A stretch of 10,603 nt of DNA. Origin: Acinetobacter sp. (GTDB taxonomy: Bacteria > Pseudomonadota > Gammaproteobacteria > Pseudomonadales > Moraxellaceae). Position numbers and translations under genes: made by a program. Where the stretch lies: the NCBI GenBank assembly GCA_008017255.1, contig SSHD01000058.1, positions 1 to 10,603 of the forward strand, given 5' to 3'. The notes under the pieces are model-generated. The model was not told the DNA's origin. It saw only the letters and a program-made list of their open reading frames with translations, and did not search any database. Of the stretch, positions 1-7,914 are shown piece after piece. Within the stretch, counting starts at the first letter, position 1. Each line of letters begins with the position of its first letter.

Positions 1-2289
1 CATATGCATCGTCGCTTATCGAGCGTCTATTTTAAGAACGACCAACTCAAAAAAGCCGCAGAGCAACAAGTTGACTGGACAGATCAACTCTGCCAACAAT
101 TGCAAGTGGAAATGAACAAATCTAAAGATATTGAATTACAACTGCAATTTAACAATCAAATGCTAGAACAAAAAGTTCGTGAACGTACTTTCGACCTCAC
201 TCAAATGAACGAAAGCCTAGAAGAACATCGACAAAATTTAAGCTTTGCTCACGAAACTGCCGGCATTCGCCCTTGGGAATGGAATGTTGAACAACGCACT
301 GTGGGTTTCACCAATTCACAACAACAAGAATTCACCCGGGACTGGCAAGATCACTATACGTTGATGCATAAAATTGTGCATCCGGATGATCTTGCCCGCG
401 TTAAAAATACCCTATTTCAACATTTAGATGGTAAAACGCCACGTTTTACTGAAACCTTTCGCATTCAGCGCTCCAATGGCGAATGGGTATGGATACATGA
501 TGTGGGACAAGTGATTTCAAGAGATGAAAAAAGTGGCTCGCCACTGCGTATGGTGGGTATTTATCGTGACATAAATCAAGAAAAGAAAGATCAAGACCGT
601 TTAAAATTGGCTGCCACTGTATTTGAACAAGCGGCTGAAGGTATTTTTATTTTAGATGAAAACCTGCGCTATATTGAAAGCAATCCATTCTATGCACAAA
701 TGAGTGGATTTCAACGTGACCATATTATAGGTAAATATCTGTTTGATTTAGTCAAATCCAACAAAGCAAATCCACGCATGACACAAGAGGAAATTGTTCA
801 ACAATTACTCAGCAAGGGTGAATATCATACTGAAAAGAGTATAAAATTCCGCTCAGGAAAAGAATTAGAAGTTCGTATGCATATCAATGCAGTCAAAGAT
901 GAGCAAAACCGTATTATTAATTATATTGGAATTTTGTCTGATTTAACCGAATATAAACTACAAGAACAGCGTTTATCCTATTTAGAAAATTATGATCCTT
1001 TAACCGACTTACCGAACCGTTTGTATTATCATCAGCAATTGCATCAATATTTAGTCAATGAAACGTCCATTCAACAACTTGCGGTAATTCGTTTAAATAT
1101 TGACCGTTTCCGCGCATTGAATGAGTTGGTAAGTCACCACGCTGGCGATGAAATCTTAAAACAAGTGTCACAGCGCTTACGTTTAAGCAATCCCGATGCC
1201 CTATTGGTCGCACACTTAAGTGCCGATGATTTTGCGATTGTGTATGAAATGTCGCCATTGCACCCGCCTATTCATCAGCTCTGCAACAACGTGGTTGAAG
1301 CCTTTAGCAAACCGTTTGACCTAAATGACCAAGAATATTTGGTCAGTATTTCAGTCGGTGTGGCGATTTATCCGGATCATGGTCGCCAAGTCGATAATTT
1401 AAATACTCATGCCGAGCAAGCCCTGAATGAAGCCAAACATTTAGGTGGCAATACCATTCGCTATTATTCTAAAGAACGCGCGAACTTTATCGACAAACAT
1501 ACCGACCTAGAACTAGATTTAAGAAAAGCCATTCAAAACAACGAACTCTTTGTACATTATCAACCTAAAATGAATGCGCTTGATGGTAAAGTTGATGGTT
1601 TTGAAGCCTTAATTCGCTGGAATCACCCAAGTAAAGGCTTAATCATGCCGAATATTTTTATTCCTTTGGCAGAAAGCACCAGTTTGATTTCAGATATTGG
1701 GCGTTTTGTGTTGTATGAAGCGGCAAAACAATTACAAGCATGGCAAAAACTTGGTTTCAATCATATTAATATTGCGGTAAATATTGTGGCGCAGCAAATT
1801 CAACGTGGTCAATTGCTGAGCGAACTCGATGACATACTCGAAACCTACGCCATTATTGGCCGTAATCTTGTATTAGAAATTACCGAATCGGCATTTTTGG
1901 AAAATACCGATAACGTCAAAATGGTGTTAAAAGCCATTAAAGAACGCGACATTTCTATTGCATTGGATGATTTCGGTACTGGCTATTCATCTCTGGCCTA
2001 TTTAACTGAATATCCGATTGATATTTTAAAAATTGACCGTGCGTTTATTTCTAAAATTGGCAACGCAAAACAAGATGCTATTGTGAATGCCATGATCGCT
2101 ATGGGTAAAACCATTGGTTTAAAAGTAGTGGCTGAAGGTGTTGAAACTGAACAACAAAGCGAATATTTAAAACATCAAGAATGTGACATTTTACAAGGTT
2201 ATTTATTCGCCAAACCATTAAGTGCTAAACATGCCACTGAGTTCTTACAAAAGCATAATCAAGTTACTACCGCAACCAAGTTTAGCTAA
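1..2289 (+). CDS. PAS-PAS-GGDEF-EAL cyclic-di-GMP signalling protein (5'-partial)
   Basis: Cyclic-di-GMP turnover protein with N-terminal sensing. Residues are counted from the ATG at base 4. A coiled-coil signalling helix covers about 11-80 and includes LEQKVRERT, typical of the linker after a membrane sensor domain. Two PAS domains follow at about 81-195 (with HPDDL at 126-130) and 205-318, then a GGDEF domain (about 325-490) and an EAL domain (about 508-750). The GGDEF signature is degenerate (SADDF, 406-410) and no RxxD inhibitory site precedes it, so cyclase activity is unlikely. The EAL domain keeps the expected catalytic set: E534 of EAL, N593, E625, D655-D656 of DDFGTGYSS, K676, E711 and Q731. 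I infer a c-di-GMP phosphodiesterase whose GGDEF domain is at most regulatory. The frame is open to base 1 and no ribosome binding site is visible, so the gene probably begins upstream with a sensor region. Confidence 0.9.
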   Translation, partial: HMHRRLSSVYFKNDQLKKAAEQQVDWTDQLCQQLQVEMNKSKDIELQLQFNNQMLEQKVRERTFDLTQMNESLEEHRQNLSFAHETAGIRPWEWNVEQRTVGFTNSQQQEFTRDWQDHYTLMHKIVHPDDLARVKNTLFQHLDGKTPRFTETFRIQRSNGEWVWIHDVGQVISRDEKSGSPLRMVGIYRDINQEKKDQDRLKLAATVFEQAAEGIFILDENLRYIESNPFYAQMSGFQRDHIIGKYLFDLVKSNKANPRMTQEEIVQQLLSKGEYHTEKSIKFRSGKELEVRMHINAVKDEQNRIINYIGILSDLTEYKLQEQRLSYLENYDPLTDLPNRLYYHQQLHQYLVNETSIQQLAVIRLNIDRFRALNELVSHHAGDEILKQVSQRLRLSNPDALLVAHLSADDFAIVYEMSPLHPPIHQLCNNVVEAFSKPFDLNDQEYLVSISVGVAIYPDHGRQVDNLNTHAEQALNEAKHLGGNTIRYYSKERANFIDKHTDLELDLRKAIQNNELFVHYQPKMNALDGKVDGFEALIRWNHPSKGLIMPNIFIPLAESTSLISDIGRFVLYEAAKQLQAWQKLGFNHINIAVNIVAQQIQRGQLLSELDDILETYAIIGRNLVLEITESAFLENTDNVKMVLKAIKERDISIALDDFGTGYSSLAYLTEYPIDILKIDRAFISKIGNAKQDAIVNAMIAMGKTIGLKVVAEGVETEQQSEYLKHQECDILQGYLFAKPLSAKHATEFLQKHNQVTTATKFS

Positions 2290-2320
2290 ACGATGGAGCC
2301 ATTGGCTCCATCGTTGTTTT
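2289..2320 (+). terminator. Rho-independent terminator of the GGDEF-EAL gene
   Basis: A perfect 12-bp stem (2289-2300 with 2304-2315) with a 3-nt loop is followed by GTTTT. It starts on the last base of the stop codon, so it ends transcription immediately after the gene and isolates maeB. Confidence 0.88.
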
Positions 2321-2366
2321 ATAAATGTCAATATGCCCATGGGTTCAGCGAAATTGCGCTTTTTTA

Positions 2367-2396
2367 CTGTCCGAAATCATCAACTAATGCTATATT
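2367..2396 (+). promoter_or_regulatory. Candidate maeB promoter (extended -10)
   Basis: TATATT at 2391-2396 is preceded by TGC, which makes an extended -10 element. The hexamer 18 bp upstream (CTGTCC, 2367-2372) is a poor -35. This is the best sigma-70-like site in the 193-bp gap between the upstream terminator and maeB. It would give a leader of about 80 nt. The call rests on motif resemblance only. Confidence 0.35.
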
Positions 2397-2420
2397 CTTG
2401 TGCACTTATCTAAATGAAAT

Positions 2421-2444
2421 AATCAGTCTACATTTGGGCTGATT
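2421..2444 (+). other. Small hairpin in the maeB leader
   Basis: AATCAGTC (2421-2428) can pair with GGCTGATT (2437-2444), 8 bp with one G-U pair and an 8-nt loop. It is followed by two GAAACAA copies (2453-2459 and 2465-2471) before the start codon. No U-tract follows, so it is not a terminator. The role is unknown and it may be incidental. Confidence 0.3.
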
Positions 2445-2482
2445 GTTGTATTGAAACAACTATCGAAACAATCGAGACTAAG

Positions 2483-4753
2483 ATGGACGACCAATCTTTA
2501 AAACAAGCCGCTCTGTACTACCATGAATTTCCAACCCCAGGAAAAATTAGTGTAACGCCAAGCAAGCAGCTGATTAACCAACGCGATTTAGCACTTGCCT
2601 ACTCGCCTGGTGTCGCAGCGCCGTGTTTGGAAATCGAACGTGACCCTTCTGCTGCGGCAAAATACACCGCGCGTGGAAACTTGGTCGCCGTGGTCAGTAA
2701 TGGTACAGCTGTGCTTGGTTTAGGAAACATTGGTCCACTGGCATCTAAACCAGTAATGGAAGGTAAAGGCGTACTGTTCAAAAAATTCGCGGGTGTAGAT
2801 GTCTTTGATATTGAAATTGCAGAAAATGATCCAGATAAAATTGTCGATATCGTTGCCTCTTTAGAGCCGACTTTTGGCGGTATTAACCTCGAAGATATTA
2901 AAGCGCCTGAATGTTTCTATATCGAAAAGAAACTTCGTGAACGGATGAACATTCCGGTGTTCCATGACGATCAACACGGTACTAGTATCATTGTTGGCTC
3001 AGCATTGCTGAATGCGTTGCAGTTGGTCAATAAAAAAATTGATGAAATTAAAATTGTAGCTTCTGGCGCAGGTGCTGCAGCACTTTCATGCCTAGATTTA
3101 CTGTGTGCTTTGGGCGTAAATAAAGCAAATATCGTGGTGGCTGACTCGCGTGGCCTGCTCACCACTTCGCGTGAAGGGCTAGATGAGTCGAAAAAACGCT
3201 ATGTGCAAGACATTCAAGCCAGCCAATTACATGAAGTCATGGCGGGTGCAGACATGTTCTTGGGTCTTTCTGCGGCAGGCATTTTAACCAAAGCAATGGT
3301 TAAAGAAATGGCGGAAAATCCAATTATTTTTGCGCTAGCCAACCCAGACCCAGAAATTTTACCTGAACATGCACATGAAGTGCGTCCAGACGTCATTATG
3401 GCAACAGGTCGTTCGGATTATCCAAACCAAGTCAATAACGCTTTGTGTTTCCCGTACATATTCCGTGGTGCGTTGGATGTTGGTGCAACCACCATCAATG
3501 AAGAAATGAAAATTGCTTGTGTACATGCCATTGCTCGTATGGCGCATGTAGAAGCTGACGCAGCAACTTATGGCGAAAAATCTGCCTCTTTCGGTCGTGA
3601 TTATTTAATTCCACGTCCTTTAGATCAGCGTTTGATTTTAGAAATTGCCCCTGCGGTTGCCAAAGCAGCAATGGACTCAGGTGTTGCAACACGCCCGATT
3701 GAAGATTTCTCGGCCTATCGTCAGCGTCTTTCTGAGTTTGTATACAACTCAGCGTTCTTGATGAAACCAATTTTCTCTCAAGCCAAAACTGACCCGAAAC
3801 GCATTGTTTATGCGGAAGGTGAAGATGACCGTGTATTACGTGCCATTCAAATAGTGGTAGACGAAGGTTTGGCTAAGCCAATTCTAGTGGGTCGTACTGC
3901 AGTGATTGAGCAAAACATCTCAAAACTTGGCTTACGCTTACAACACGGTGTCAACATTGAAATTGTCGATCAAGAACAGAACCCTCTATACGATGATTTC
4001 TGGCAAGATTATTACACCACCATGCAACGCAAAGGCGTGACGGTTGAATATGCGCAACGTGAAGCACGTCGTCGTTCAACTTTAATTGCAGCAATGTTGG
4101 TGAAACATGGTAAAGCCGACGGTATGTTGTGCGGAACCTATGCCAGCTATGACATTCACCTCGATTTCGTAAAAAACGTAATTGGTTTAAAAGCAGGTCG
4201 CAACAACTTCTTTACGCTCAATGCATTGATGCTTGAAGACCGTAACTTGTTTATTGCCGACACTTATGTCAACACCAACCCAACAGCTGAACAGTTGGCT
4301 GAAATGACCATTTTAGCTGCGGAAGAAGTGCGCCGTTTTGGTATTACACCACGTGTTGCCCTACTTTCTCACTCAAGTTTCGGCAGCGACCAACTCGATT
4401 CTAGCGCACAAAAAATGCGTGAAGTTTATCGTTTATTGGCTGAACAAGCGCCAGAGCTCGAAGTTGAAGGTGAAATGCATGGCGATGCAGCCTTGGATGA
4501 AAGCATTCGTCATTCTACTTTCCCAAATTCACGCTTCAAAGGTTCTGCTAACTTATTGATTATGCCGAACTTAGATGCTGCGAATATTTCATTTAACCTG
4601 TTAAAAGCAACCTCAGGGAACAATGTCACCATTGGACCTATTTTATTGGGCGTTGCAAAACCAGTGCATATTTTAACCCCGACGGCAACCACGCGTCGTG
4701 TGGTGAATATGACTGCCCTAACTGTGGCTGAAATTCAGCAAATTCAAAACTAA
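2483..4753 (+). CDS. maeB: NADP-dependent malic enzyme, MaeB type, with C-terminal phosphotransacetylase-like domain
   Basis: Oxidatively decarboxylates malate to pyruvate and CO2, supplying NADPH during growth on C4 acids or acetate; cytosolic. At 756 residues it matches the two-domain E. coli MaeB (about 759). The malic enzyme part spans about 1-425: Tyr40 in [10 protein letters not shown], catalytic Lys95 in [13 protein letters not shown], metal ligands in NLEDI (137-138) and FHDDQHGT (162-163), a dinucleotide-binding GAGAAA (195-200), then LANPDPE and the [15 protein letters not shown] stretch. From about 428 to the end is a phosphotransacetylase-like domain, starting near [17 protein letters not shown]. 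In the family this domain is known as regulatory, binding acetyl-CoA, rather than as an active transferase. The ATG has only a weak GAG (2474-2476) as ribosome binding site, but the N-terminus matches family starts. It appears monocistronic. Confidence 0.96.
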   Translation: MDDQSLKQAALYYHEFPTPGKISVTPSKQLINQRDLALAYSPGVAAPCLEIERDPSAAAKYTARGNLVAVVSNGTAVLGLGNIGPLASKPVMEGKGVLFKKFAGVDVFDIEIAENDPDKIVDIVASLEPTFGGINLEDIKAPECFYIEKKLRERMNIPVFHDDQHGTSIIVGSALLNALQLVNKKIDEIKIVASGAGAAALSCLDLLCALGVNKANIVVADSRGLLTTSREGLDESKKRYVQDIQASQLHEVMAGADMFLGLSAAGILTKAMVKEMAENPIIFALANPDPEILPEHAHEVRPDVIMATGRSDYPNQVNNALCFPYIFRGALDVGATTINEEMKIACVHAIARMAHVEADAATYGEKSASFGRDYLIPRPLDQRLILEIAPAVAKAAMDSGVATRPIEDFSAYRQRLSEFVYNSAFLMKPIFSQAKTDPKRIVYAEGEDDRVLRAIQIVVDEGLAKPILVGRTAVIEQNISKLGLRLQHGVNIEIVDQEQNPLYDDFWQDYYTTMQRKGVTVEYAQREARRRSTLIAAMLVKHGKADGMLCGTYASYDIHLDFVKNVIGLKAGRNNFFTLNALMLEDRNLFIADTYVNTNPTAEQLAEMTILAAEEVRRFGITPRVALLSHSSFGSDQLDSSAQKMREVYRLLAEQAPELEVEGEMHGDAALDESIRHSTFPNSRFKGSANLLIMPNLDAANISFNLLKATSGNNVTIGPILLGVAKPVHILTPTATTRRVVNMTALTVAEIQQIQN

Positions 4754-4765
4754 GTATCTAAAGTG

Positions 4766-4790
4766 TCGCTTTTCGTGAAAAGCGATGCTT
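4766..4790 (+). terminator. Hairpin behind maeB, weak terminator
   Basis: An 8-bp stem (TCGCTTTT 4766-4773 with AAAAGCGA 4778-4785) carries a CGTG tetraloop. The following tract TGCTTT is poor in T, so termination may be incomplete. The stronger T-tract lies further on, at the inverted repeat before cca. Confidence 0.5.
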
Positions 4791-4795
4791 TAAGC

Positions 4796-4824
4796 TTGAG
4801 AAAACCTCTATTCTGTAGCATGAT
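4796..4824 (+). promoter_or_regulatory. Candidate cca promoter
   Basis: TTGAGA (4796-4801) and CATGAT (4819-4824) are separated by 17 bp, matching the sigma-70 consensus at 5/6 and 4/6 positions. Transcription would start near 4831, giving a leader of under 20 nt that still contains the GAGG ribosome binding site. Such a start would exclude the alternative in-frame ATG at 4828. Confidence 0.5.
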
Positions 4825-4848
4825 TGTGTGAAGTGTAGAGGTTTTTTC
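4798..4848 (+). promoter_or_regulatory. Inverted repeat covering the cca ribosome binding site
   Basis: Bases 4798-4810 pair with 4836-4848 over 13 bp, with one G-U pair; the inner 10 bp (AAAACCTCTA with TAGAGGTTTT) are perfect. The loop is 25 nt. The 3' arm holds the cca ribosome binding site GAGG (4838-4841) and ends on the base before the start codon. Its T6 run (4842-4847) also gives it terminator character. RNA reading through from maeB would carry both arms; RNA from the candidate cca promoter would lack the 5' arm. Confidence 0.55.
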
Positions 4849-6075
4849 ATGCAAGTTTATTTAGTCGGTGGCGCAGTTCGAGATCAATTGCTCGGGTATC
4901 CCTATCACGAAAAAGATTATGTGGTGGTTGGCGCAACGCCCGAGCAATTACTTGCACAAGGCTATCAACCCGTCGGCAAAGACTTTCCAGTATTTCTACA
5001 TCCCACAAGCAAAGACGAATATGCACTGGCACGGACTGAACGTAAGTCTGGCGTGGGTTATCATGGCTTTGATTTTTATACCGACAGTAGCGTTAGCCTA
5101 GAAGATGACCTGATCCGCCGTGATTTAACCGTCAATGCGATGGCAATGGATGAAGCTGGTCATATTTACGACCCCTATGGTGGTCAGCACGATCTACAAC
5201 TAAAAGTTTTGCGCCATGTATCAGACGCATTTACCGAAGACCCTCTGCGGGTACTACGTGTAGCTCGTTTTGCCGCACGATATGCAAGCTACGGTTTTAC
5301 CATTGCTGCTGAAACCTTACAGCTTATGCGTGATATAGCGCAATCTGGCGAATTGGCAGCATTGACTCCCGAGCGAGTGTGGAAAGAAACTGCACGCGCC
5401 TTAATGGAAGATCAAGCCGATATTTATTTTCAAACCCTGAAAGATTGCGATGCGCTAAAGGCATTATTTCCAGAAATCGATGCTCTATTCGGTGTTCCAC
5501 AACGTCCTGAATACCATCCTGAAGTCGACTCTGGGGTTCACACCCTCATGGCTTTAAAACAAGCCTGCCAAGCAAATTATGAATTAGACGTGCGTTTTGC
5601 AGTATTGCTGCATGACTTGGGCAAGGCACTTACTCCTGCTGATGAATTGCCAAGACATATTATGCATGAGGAGCGTGGTTTAGCGCCTGTAACGCGTTTA
5701 TGTGAGCGTTTAAAAGTTCCAACTCAACTTAAAAATTTGGCATTAGTTGTTTGTAAAGAACATTTAAAATGCCATCAAGTGCAAAGTTTAAAGCCTGGCA
5801 CACTATGGCGACTATTGCAGCGGTTAGACGTTTTACGTCGGCCTGAAAAAGTGATTGCATTTGCACAGGCTTGTGAATGTGATGCGAAAGGTCGTTTGGG
5901 ATTGGAACAGCGTCCATATCCGCAAGCGCAGTATTTATTAAATGCGATGGAGATTGTTAGGAATATCCGTGCACAAGATTTACCTGCTCATATTCAGGGT
6001 GCTGAAATTGGTGAAATGCTCATCCAATACCGTATTGATGCTTTAACCGAGTTCAAACAACAGCATGGTGAATAA
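4849..6075 (+). CDS. cca: Multifunctional CCA protein: tRNA nucleotidyltransferase with HD phosphohydrolase domain
   Basis: Adds and repairs the 3'-terminal CCA of tRNAs. The bacterial form with an HD domain also has 2'-nucleotidase, 2',3'-cyclic phosphodiesterase and phosphatase activities. Residues 1-140 form the head domain: YLVGGAVRD (4-12), the catalytic pair as E21-K22-D23 followed by YVVVG, RRDLT (90-94) and EDPLRVLRVARFAARY (130-145). The TPERVWKE motif (173-180) belongs to nucleotide selection. The HD motif LLHDLGK has H255 and D256, the same numbering as in E. coli Cca. Length is 408 residues, against 412 in E. coli. The start at 4849 is preferred over the in-frame ATG at 4828 because the family begins M-x-x-YLVGG and GAGG lies 7 bp upstream. 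The first carboxylate of the metal pair is Glu where E. coli has Asp21. Convergent with tsf. Confidence 0.96.
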   Translation: MQVYLVGGAVRDQLLGYPYHEKDYVVVGATPEQLLAQGYQPVGKDFPVFLHPTSKDEYALARTERKSGVGYHGFDFYTDSSVSLEDDLIRRDLTVNAMAMDEAGHIYDPYGGQHDLQLKVLRHVSDAFTEDPLRVLRVARFAARYASYGFTIAAETLQLMRDIAQSGELAALTPERVWKETARALMEDQADIYFQTLKDCDALKALFPEIDALFGVPQRPEYHPEVDSGVHTLMALKQACQANYELDVRFAVLLHDLGKALTPADELPRHIMHEERGLAPVTRLCERLKVPTQLKNLALVVCKEHLKCHQVQSLKPGTLWRLLQRLDVLRRPEKVIAFAQACECDAKGRLGLEQRPYPQAQYLLNAMEIVRNIRAQDLPAHIQGAEIGEMLIQYRIDALTEFKQQHGE

Positions 6076-6099
6076 CGCATTTGAGTAATATGTAGGCAA

Positions 6100-6132
6100 T
6101 AAAAAACCCAGCTCAATGAACTGGGTTTTTTA
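6100..6132. terminator. Bidirectional terminator between cca and tsf
   Basis: A 12-bp perfect stem (6100-6111 with 6121-6132) with a 9-nt loop has a core of ACCCAG/CTGGGT and six A on the left and six T on the right. It therefore presents a U-tract to transcripts from both sides, ending both cca (plus) and tsf (minus). It lies 24 bp after the cca stop and 12 bp after the tsf stop. Confidence 0.92.
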
Positions 6133-6144
6133 AAAGCATCAGAA

Positions 6145-7023
6145 TTACTGAGCAGCAGCAGCCTGCGCAGCAGCAACTTCGTCAGCAAAACTCATTTCAG
6201 CTTTCTTCTCAATACCTTCACCTACTTCGAAGCGAACGAATTGAGCAACTACAGTACCCGTCGCTTTTAATACATCAGCAACTTTCTTGTCGTTGTCGAT
6301 GACATACATTTGACGGTCAAGCGCAACTTCGTTCAAGTATTTCTCTACTGAACCAACCACCATTTTTTCAACGATGTTTGCAGGCTTACCAGATTCTAAA
6401 GCTTTCGCTTCAGCAATTTCTTTTTCTTTCGCAATTAGCTCAGCAGATACGCCTTCAGCATTTACCGCAACTGGATTGAACGCAGCAACGTGCATTGCAA
6501 TACCTTTACCAGTGTCAGCATCACCTGTATAAGAAACCACTACACCAATTTTTAAACCGTGTTTGTAAACTGCAAGGTTTTCACCTTCAACAATTTTCGC
6601 ACGACGTACTTGAATGTTTTCACCAATTTTTTGGACTAAAGCAACACGTGTTTCTTCAACAGTTGTGCCATCTTCAAGTTTAAGCTCAGCAATTTTTGCA
6701 GCATCAGTTTCATTCGCAGCAAGTGCAGCAGTTGCAACTTTATCAGAAAAGTTTTTGAAGTTGTCGTCTTTAGCAACGAAGTCAGTTTGACAGTTTACTT
6801 CTAAAAGAATGGCTTTGTTACCGTTTTGAACAATGGTGATTGCACCATCAGCAGCAATATTACCCGCTTTTTTAGCCGCTTTTGCTTGACCTGATTTACT
6901 CACGTGATCAATCGCAACCTCAACACCACCGTCCCCTTCTGTTAATGCTCCCTTGCCTTCCATCATTGCAAGACCAGTACGGTCACGTAATTCTTTTACC
7001 ATGCTGGCAGTAACTGCAGTCAT
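6145..7023 (-). CDS. tsf: Translation elongation factor Ts (EF-Ts)
   Basis: Guanine nucleotide exchange factor that releases GDP from EF-Tu; cytosolic. 292 residues, against 283 in E. coli. The N-terminal UBA-like module covers about 1-54 (TASMVKELRDRTG, then KSGQAKAAKKAGN). The EF-Tu contact motif TDFV sits at 80-83 in VNCQTDFVAKD, followed by the core (KIGENIQVRR, IAMHVAA) and the C-terminal FVRFEVGEGIEKK. The start has a strong AGGAG (7030-7034) upstream. Oddity: between residues 23 and 42 (6898-6957) about ten positions differ from the near-invariant family pattern. Cys23, Lys25, Ala30 and Asp33 of E. coli are all Gly here, and Arg42 is Ser. The only GGA and GGG glycine codons I found in the gene lie in this patch. 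The frame is intact, so the gene may be functional. Second gene of the rpsB-tsf operon. Confidence 0.96.
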   Translation of the reverse strand: MTAVTASMVKELRDRTGLAMMEGKGALTEGDGGVEVAIDHVSKSGQAKAAKKAGNIAADGAITIVQNGNKAILLEVNCQTDFVAKDDNFKNFSDKVATAALAANETDAAKIAELKLEDGTTVEETRVALVQKIGENIQVRRAKIVEGENLAVYKHGLKIGVVVSYTGDADTGKGIAMHVAAFNPVAVNAEGVSAELIAKEKEIAEAKALESGKPANIVEKMVVGSVEKYLNEVALDRQMYVIDNDKKVADVLKATGTVVAQFVRFEVGEGIEKKAEMSFADEVAAAQAAAAQ

Positions 7024-7060
7024 GTTGTTCTCCTAAAATCGGTAGAAAATAAATCTGTTC

Positions 7061-7094
7061 AACAAAAACGGCTCAAAGAAACTCCGAGCCGTTT
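7061..7094 (-). terminator. Terminator-like hairpin between rpsB and tsf
   Basis: Read on the minus strand, AAACGGCTC (7094-7086) pairs perfectly with GAGCCGTTT (7074-7066) around an 11-nt loop. The 3' arm runs into TTTTTG. This is a complete intrinsic terminator shape inside the operon, so it probably acts as an attenuator lowering tsf relative to rpsB, unless tsf has a promoter of its own; I found no convincing one. Confidence 0.7.
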
Positions 7095-7111
7095 GCAATC
7101 TCAACACTTAA

Positions 7112-7146
7112 ATTTGTCACCTTTACATGTCGCAAACATGACAAAT
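7112..7146 (-). other. Paired inverted repeats just after rpsB
   Basis: ATTTGTCA (7112-7119) is complementary to TGACAAAT (7139-7146). Within it, CATGT (7126-7130) is complementary to ACATG (7136-7140). The two stems share bases 7139-7140, so they compete at their edge. No U-tract follows on the minus strand. It lies 15 bp after the rpsB stop and could be a 3'-end stabiliser or processing site; this is inferred from shape only. Confidence 0.4.
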
Positions 7147-7161
7147 CAGTATCAAAACGAA

Positions 7162-7914
7162 TTAAGCCTCTGGTGCTTCTTTCGCAGCGTCATCGCCTTT
7201 TGCTTGAGCATTCGCTTGAGATTGAGCGTATTCTTTACCTGCAAGAATCGCATCAGCCATAGATGCAGCATATAAAGTTACAGCACGGATCGCATCATCA
7301 TTACCCGGAATCACGTAATCTACGTTGTCTGGGTTAGAGTTTGTATCTACGATACCGATAACTGGAATACCTAAGTTTTTCGCTTCTTTAATTGCAATCG
7401 CTTCGTGATCTACGTCGATAACAAATAATGCGTCTGGTAAACCACCCATGTTTTTCACGCCGCCTAAAGCGCGTTCAAGTTTATCCATCTCACGAGTACG
7501 CTCTAAAGCTTCACGTTTAGTGAGCTTAGCAAAAGTACCATCTTGAGATTGAACTTGGAGATCTTTTAAACGGTTGATTGACTGGCGTAATGTTTTCCAG
7601 TTAGTCAACATACCACCTAACCAGCGGTGATCTACATACGGTTGACCCGCACGTTGTGCTTGTTCACGGATAATGCTAGAAGCTGCGCGTTTCGTACCAA
7701 CGAATAAAACTTTGTTCTTTTTGCTTGCCAATTGGTTAGCAAAGTTCAAAGCATCATTTAACTCTTTAACAGTAATATCAAGGTTAATGATGTGAATTTT
7801 ATTACGTGCACCAAAAATGTATTCACGCATTTTTGGGTTCCAGAAACGAGTTTGGTGACCAAAGTGCGCGCCTGCTTGAAGAAGGTCACGGATACTTACG
7901 TTATAATCTGCCAT
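7162..7914 (-). CDS. rpsB: 30S ribosomal protein S2
   Basis: Small-subunit ribosomal protein that binds late in 30S assembly near S1. 250 residues, against 241 in E. coli. Recognised by [20 protein letters not shown] at the N-terminus, [20 protein letters not shown], the VGTKRAA segment, [13 protein letters not shown], and the [15 protein letters not shown] to [15 protein letters not shown] core. The alanine-rich acidic tail is typically variable. The start at 7914 is chosen because it matches the family N-terminus and has AAGG 8 bp upstream. The frame extends 21 codons further to an ATG at 7977, but that stretch lies inside the structured leader and matches nothing in S2. First gene of the rpsB-tsf operon, divergent from map. 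In E. coli this operon is repressed by S2 binding its own leader, and a comparable leader is present here. Confidence 0.97.
   Translation of the reverse strand: MADYNVSIRDLLQAGAHFGHQTRFWNPKMREYIFGARNKIHIINLDITVKELNDALNFANQLASKKNKVLFVGTKRAASSIIREQAQRAGQPYVDHRWLGGMLTNWKTLRQSINRLKDLQVQSQDGTFAKLTKREALERTREMDKLERALGGVKNMGGLPDALFVIDVDHEAIAIKEAKNLGIPVIGIVDTNSNPDNVDYVIPGNDDAIRAVTLYAASMADAILAGKEYAQSQANAQAKGDDAAKEAPEA

Noticed and set aside
2222..2413. Short plus-strand reading frame across the end of the EAL gene and into the gap
   Set aside because: It overlaps the coding end in another frame and runs through the terminator hairpin; the translation resembles no protein.
3495..3770. 91-codon minus-strand reading frame inside maeB
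   Set aside because: It is the antisense shadow of a conserved coding region, with no recognisable protein and no ribosome binding site of note.
4828..4848. Alternative in-frame start of cca at 4828, adding seven residues (MKCRGFF)
   Set aside because: The family begins at M-x-x-YLVGG, GAGG is placed correctly for the ATG at 4849, and the predicted promoter starts RNA after 4828.
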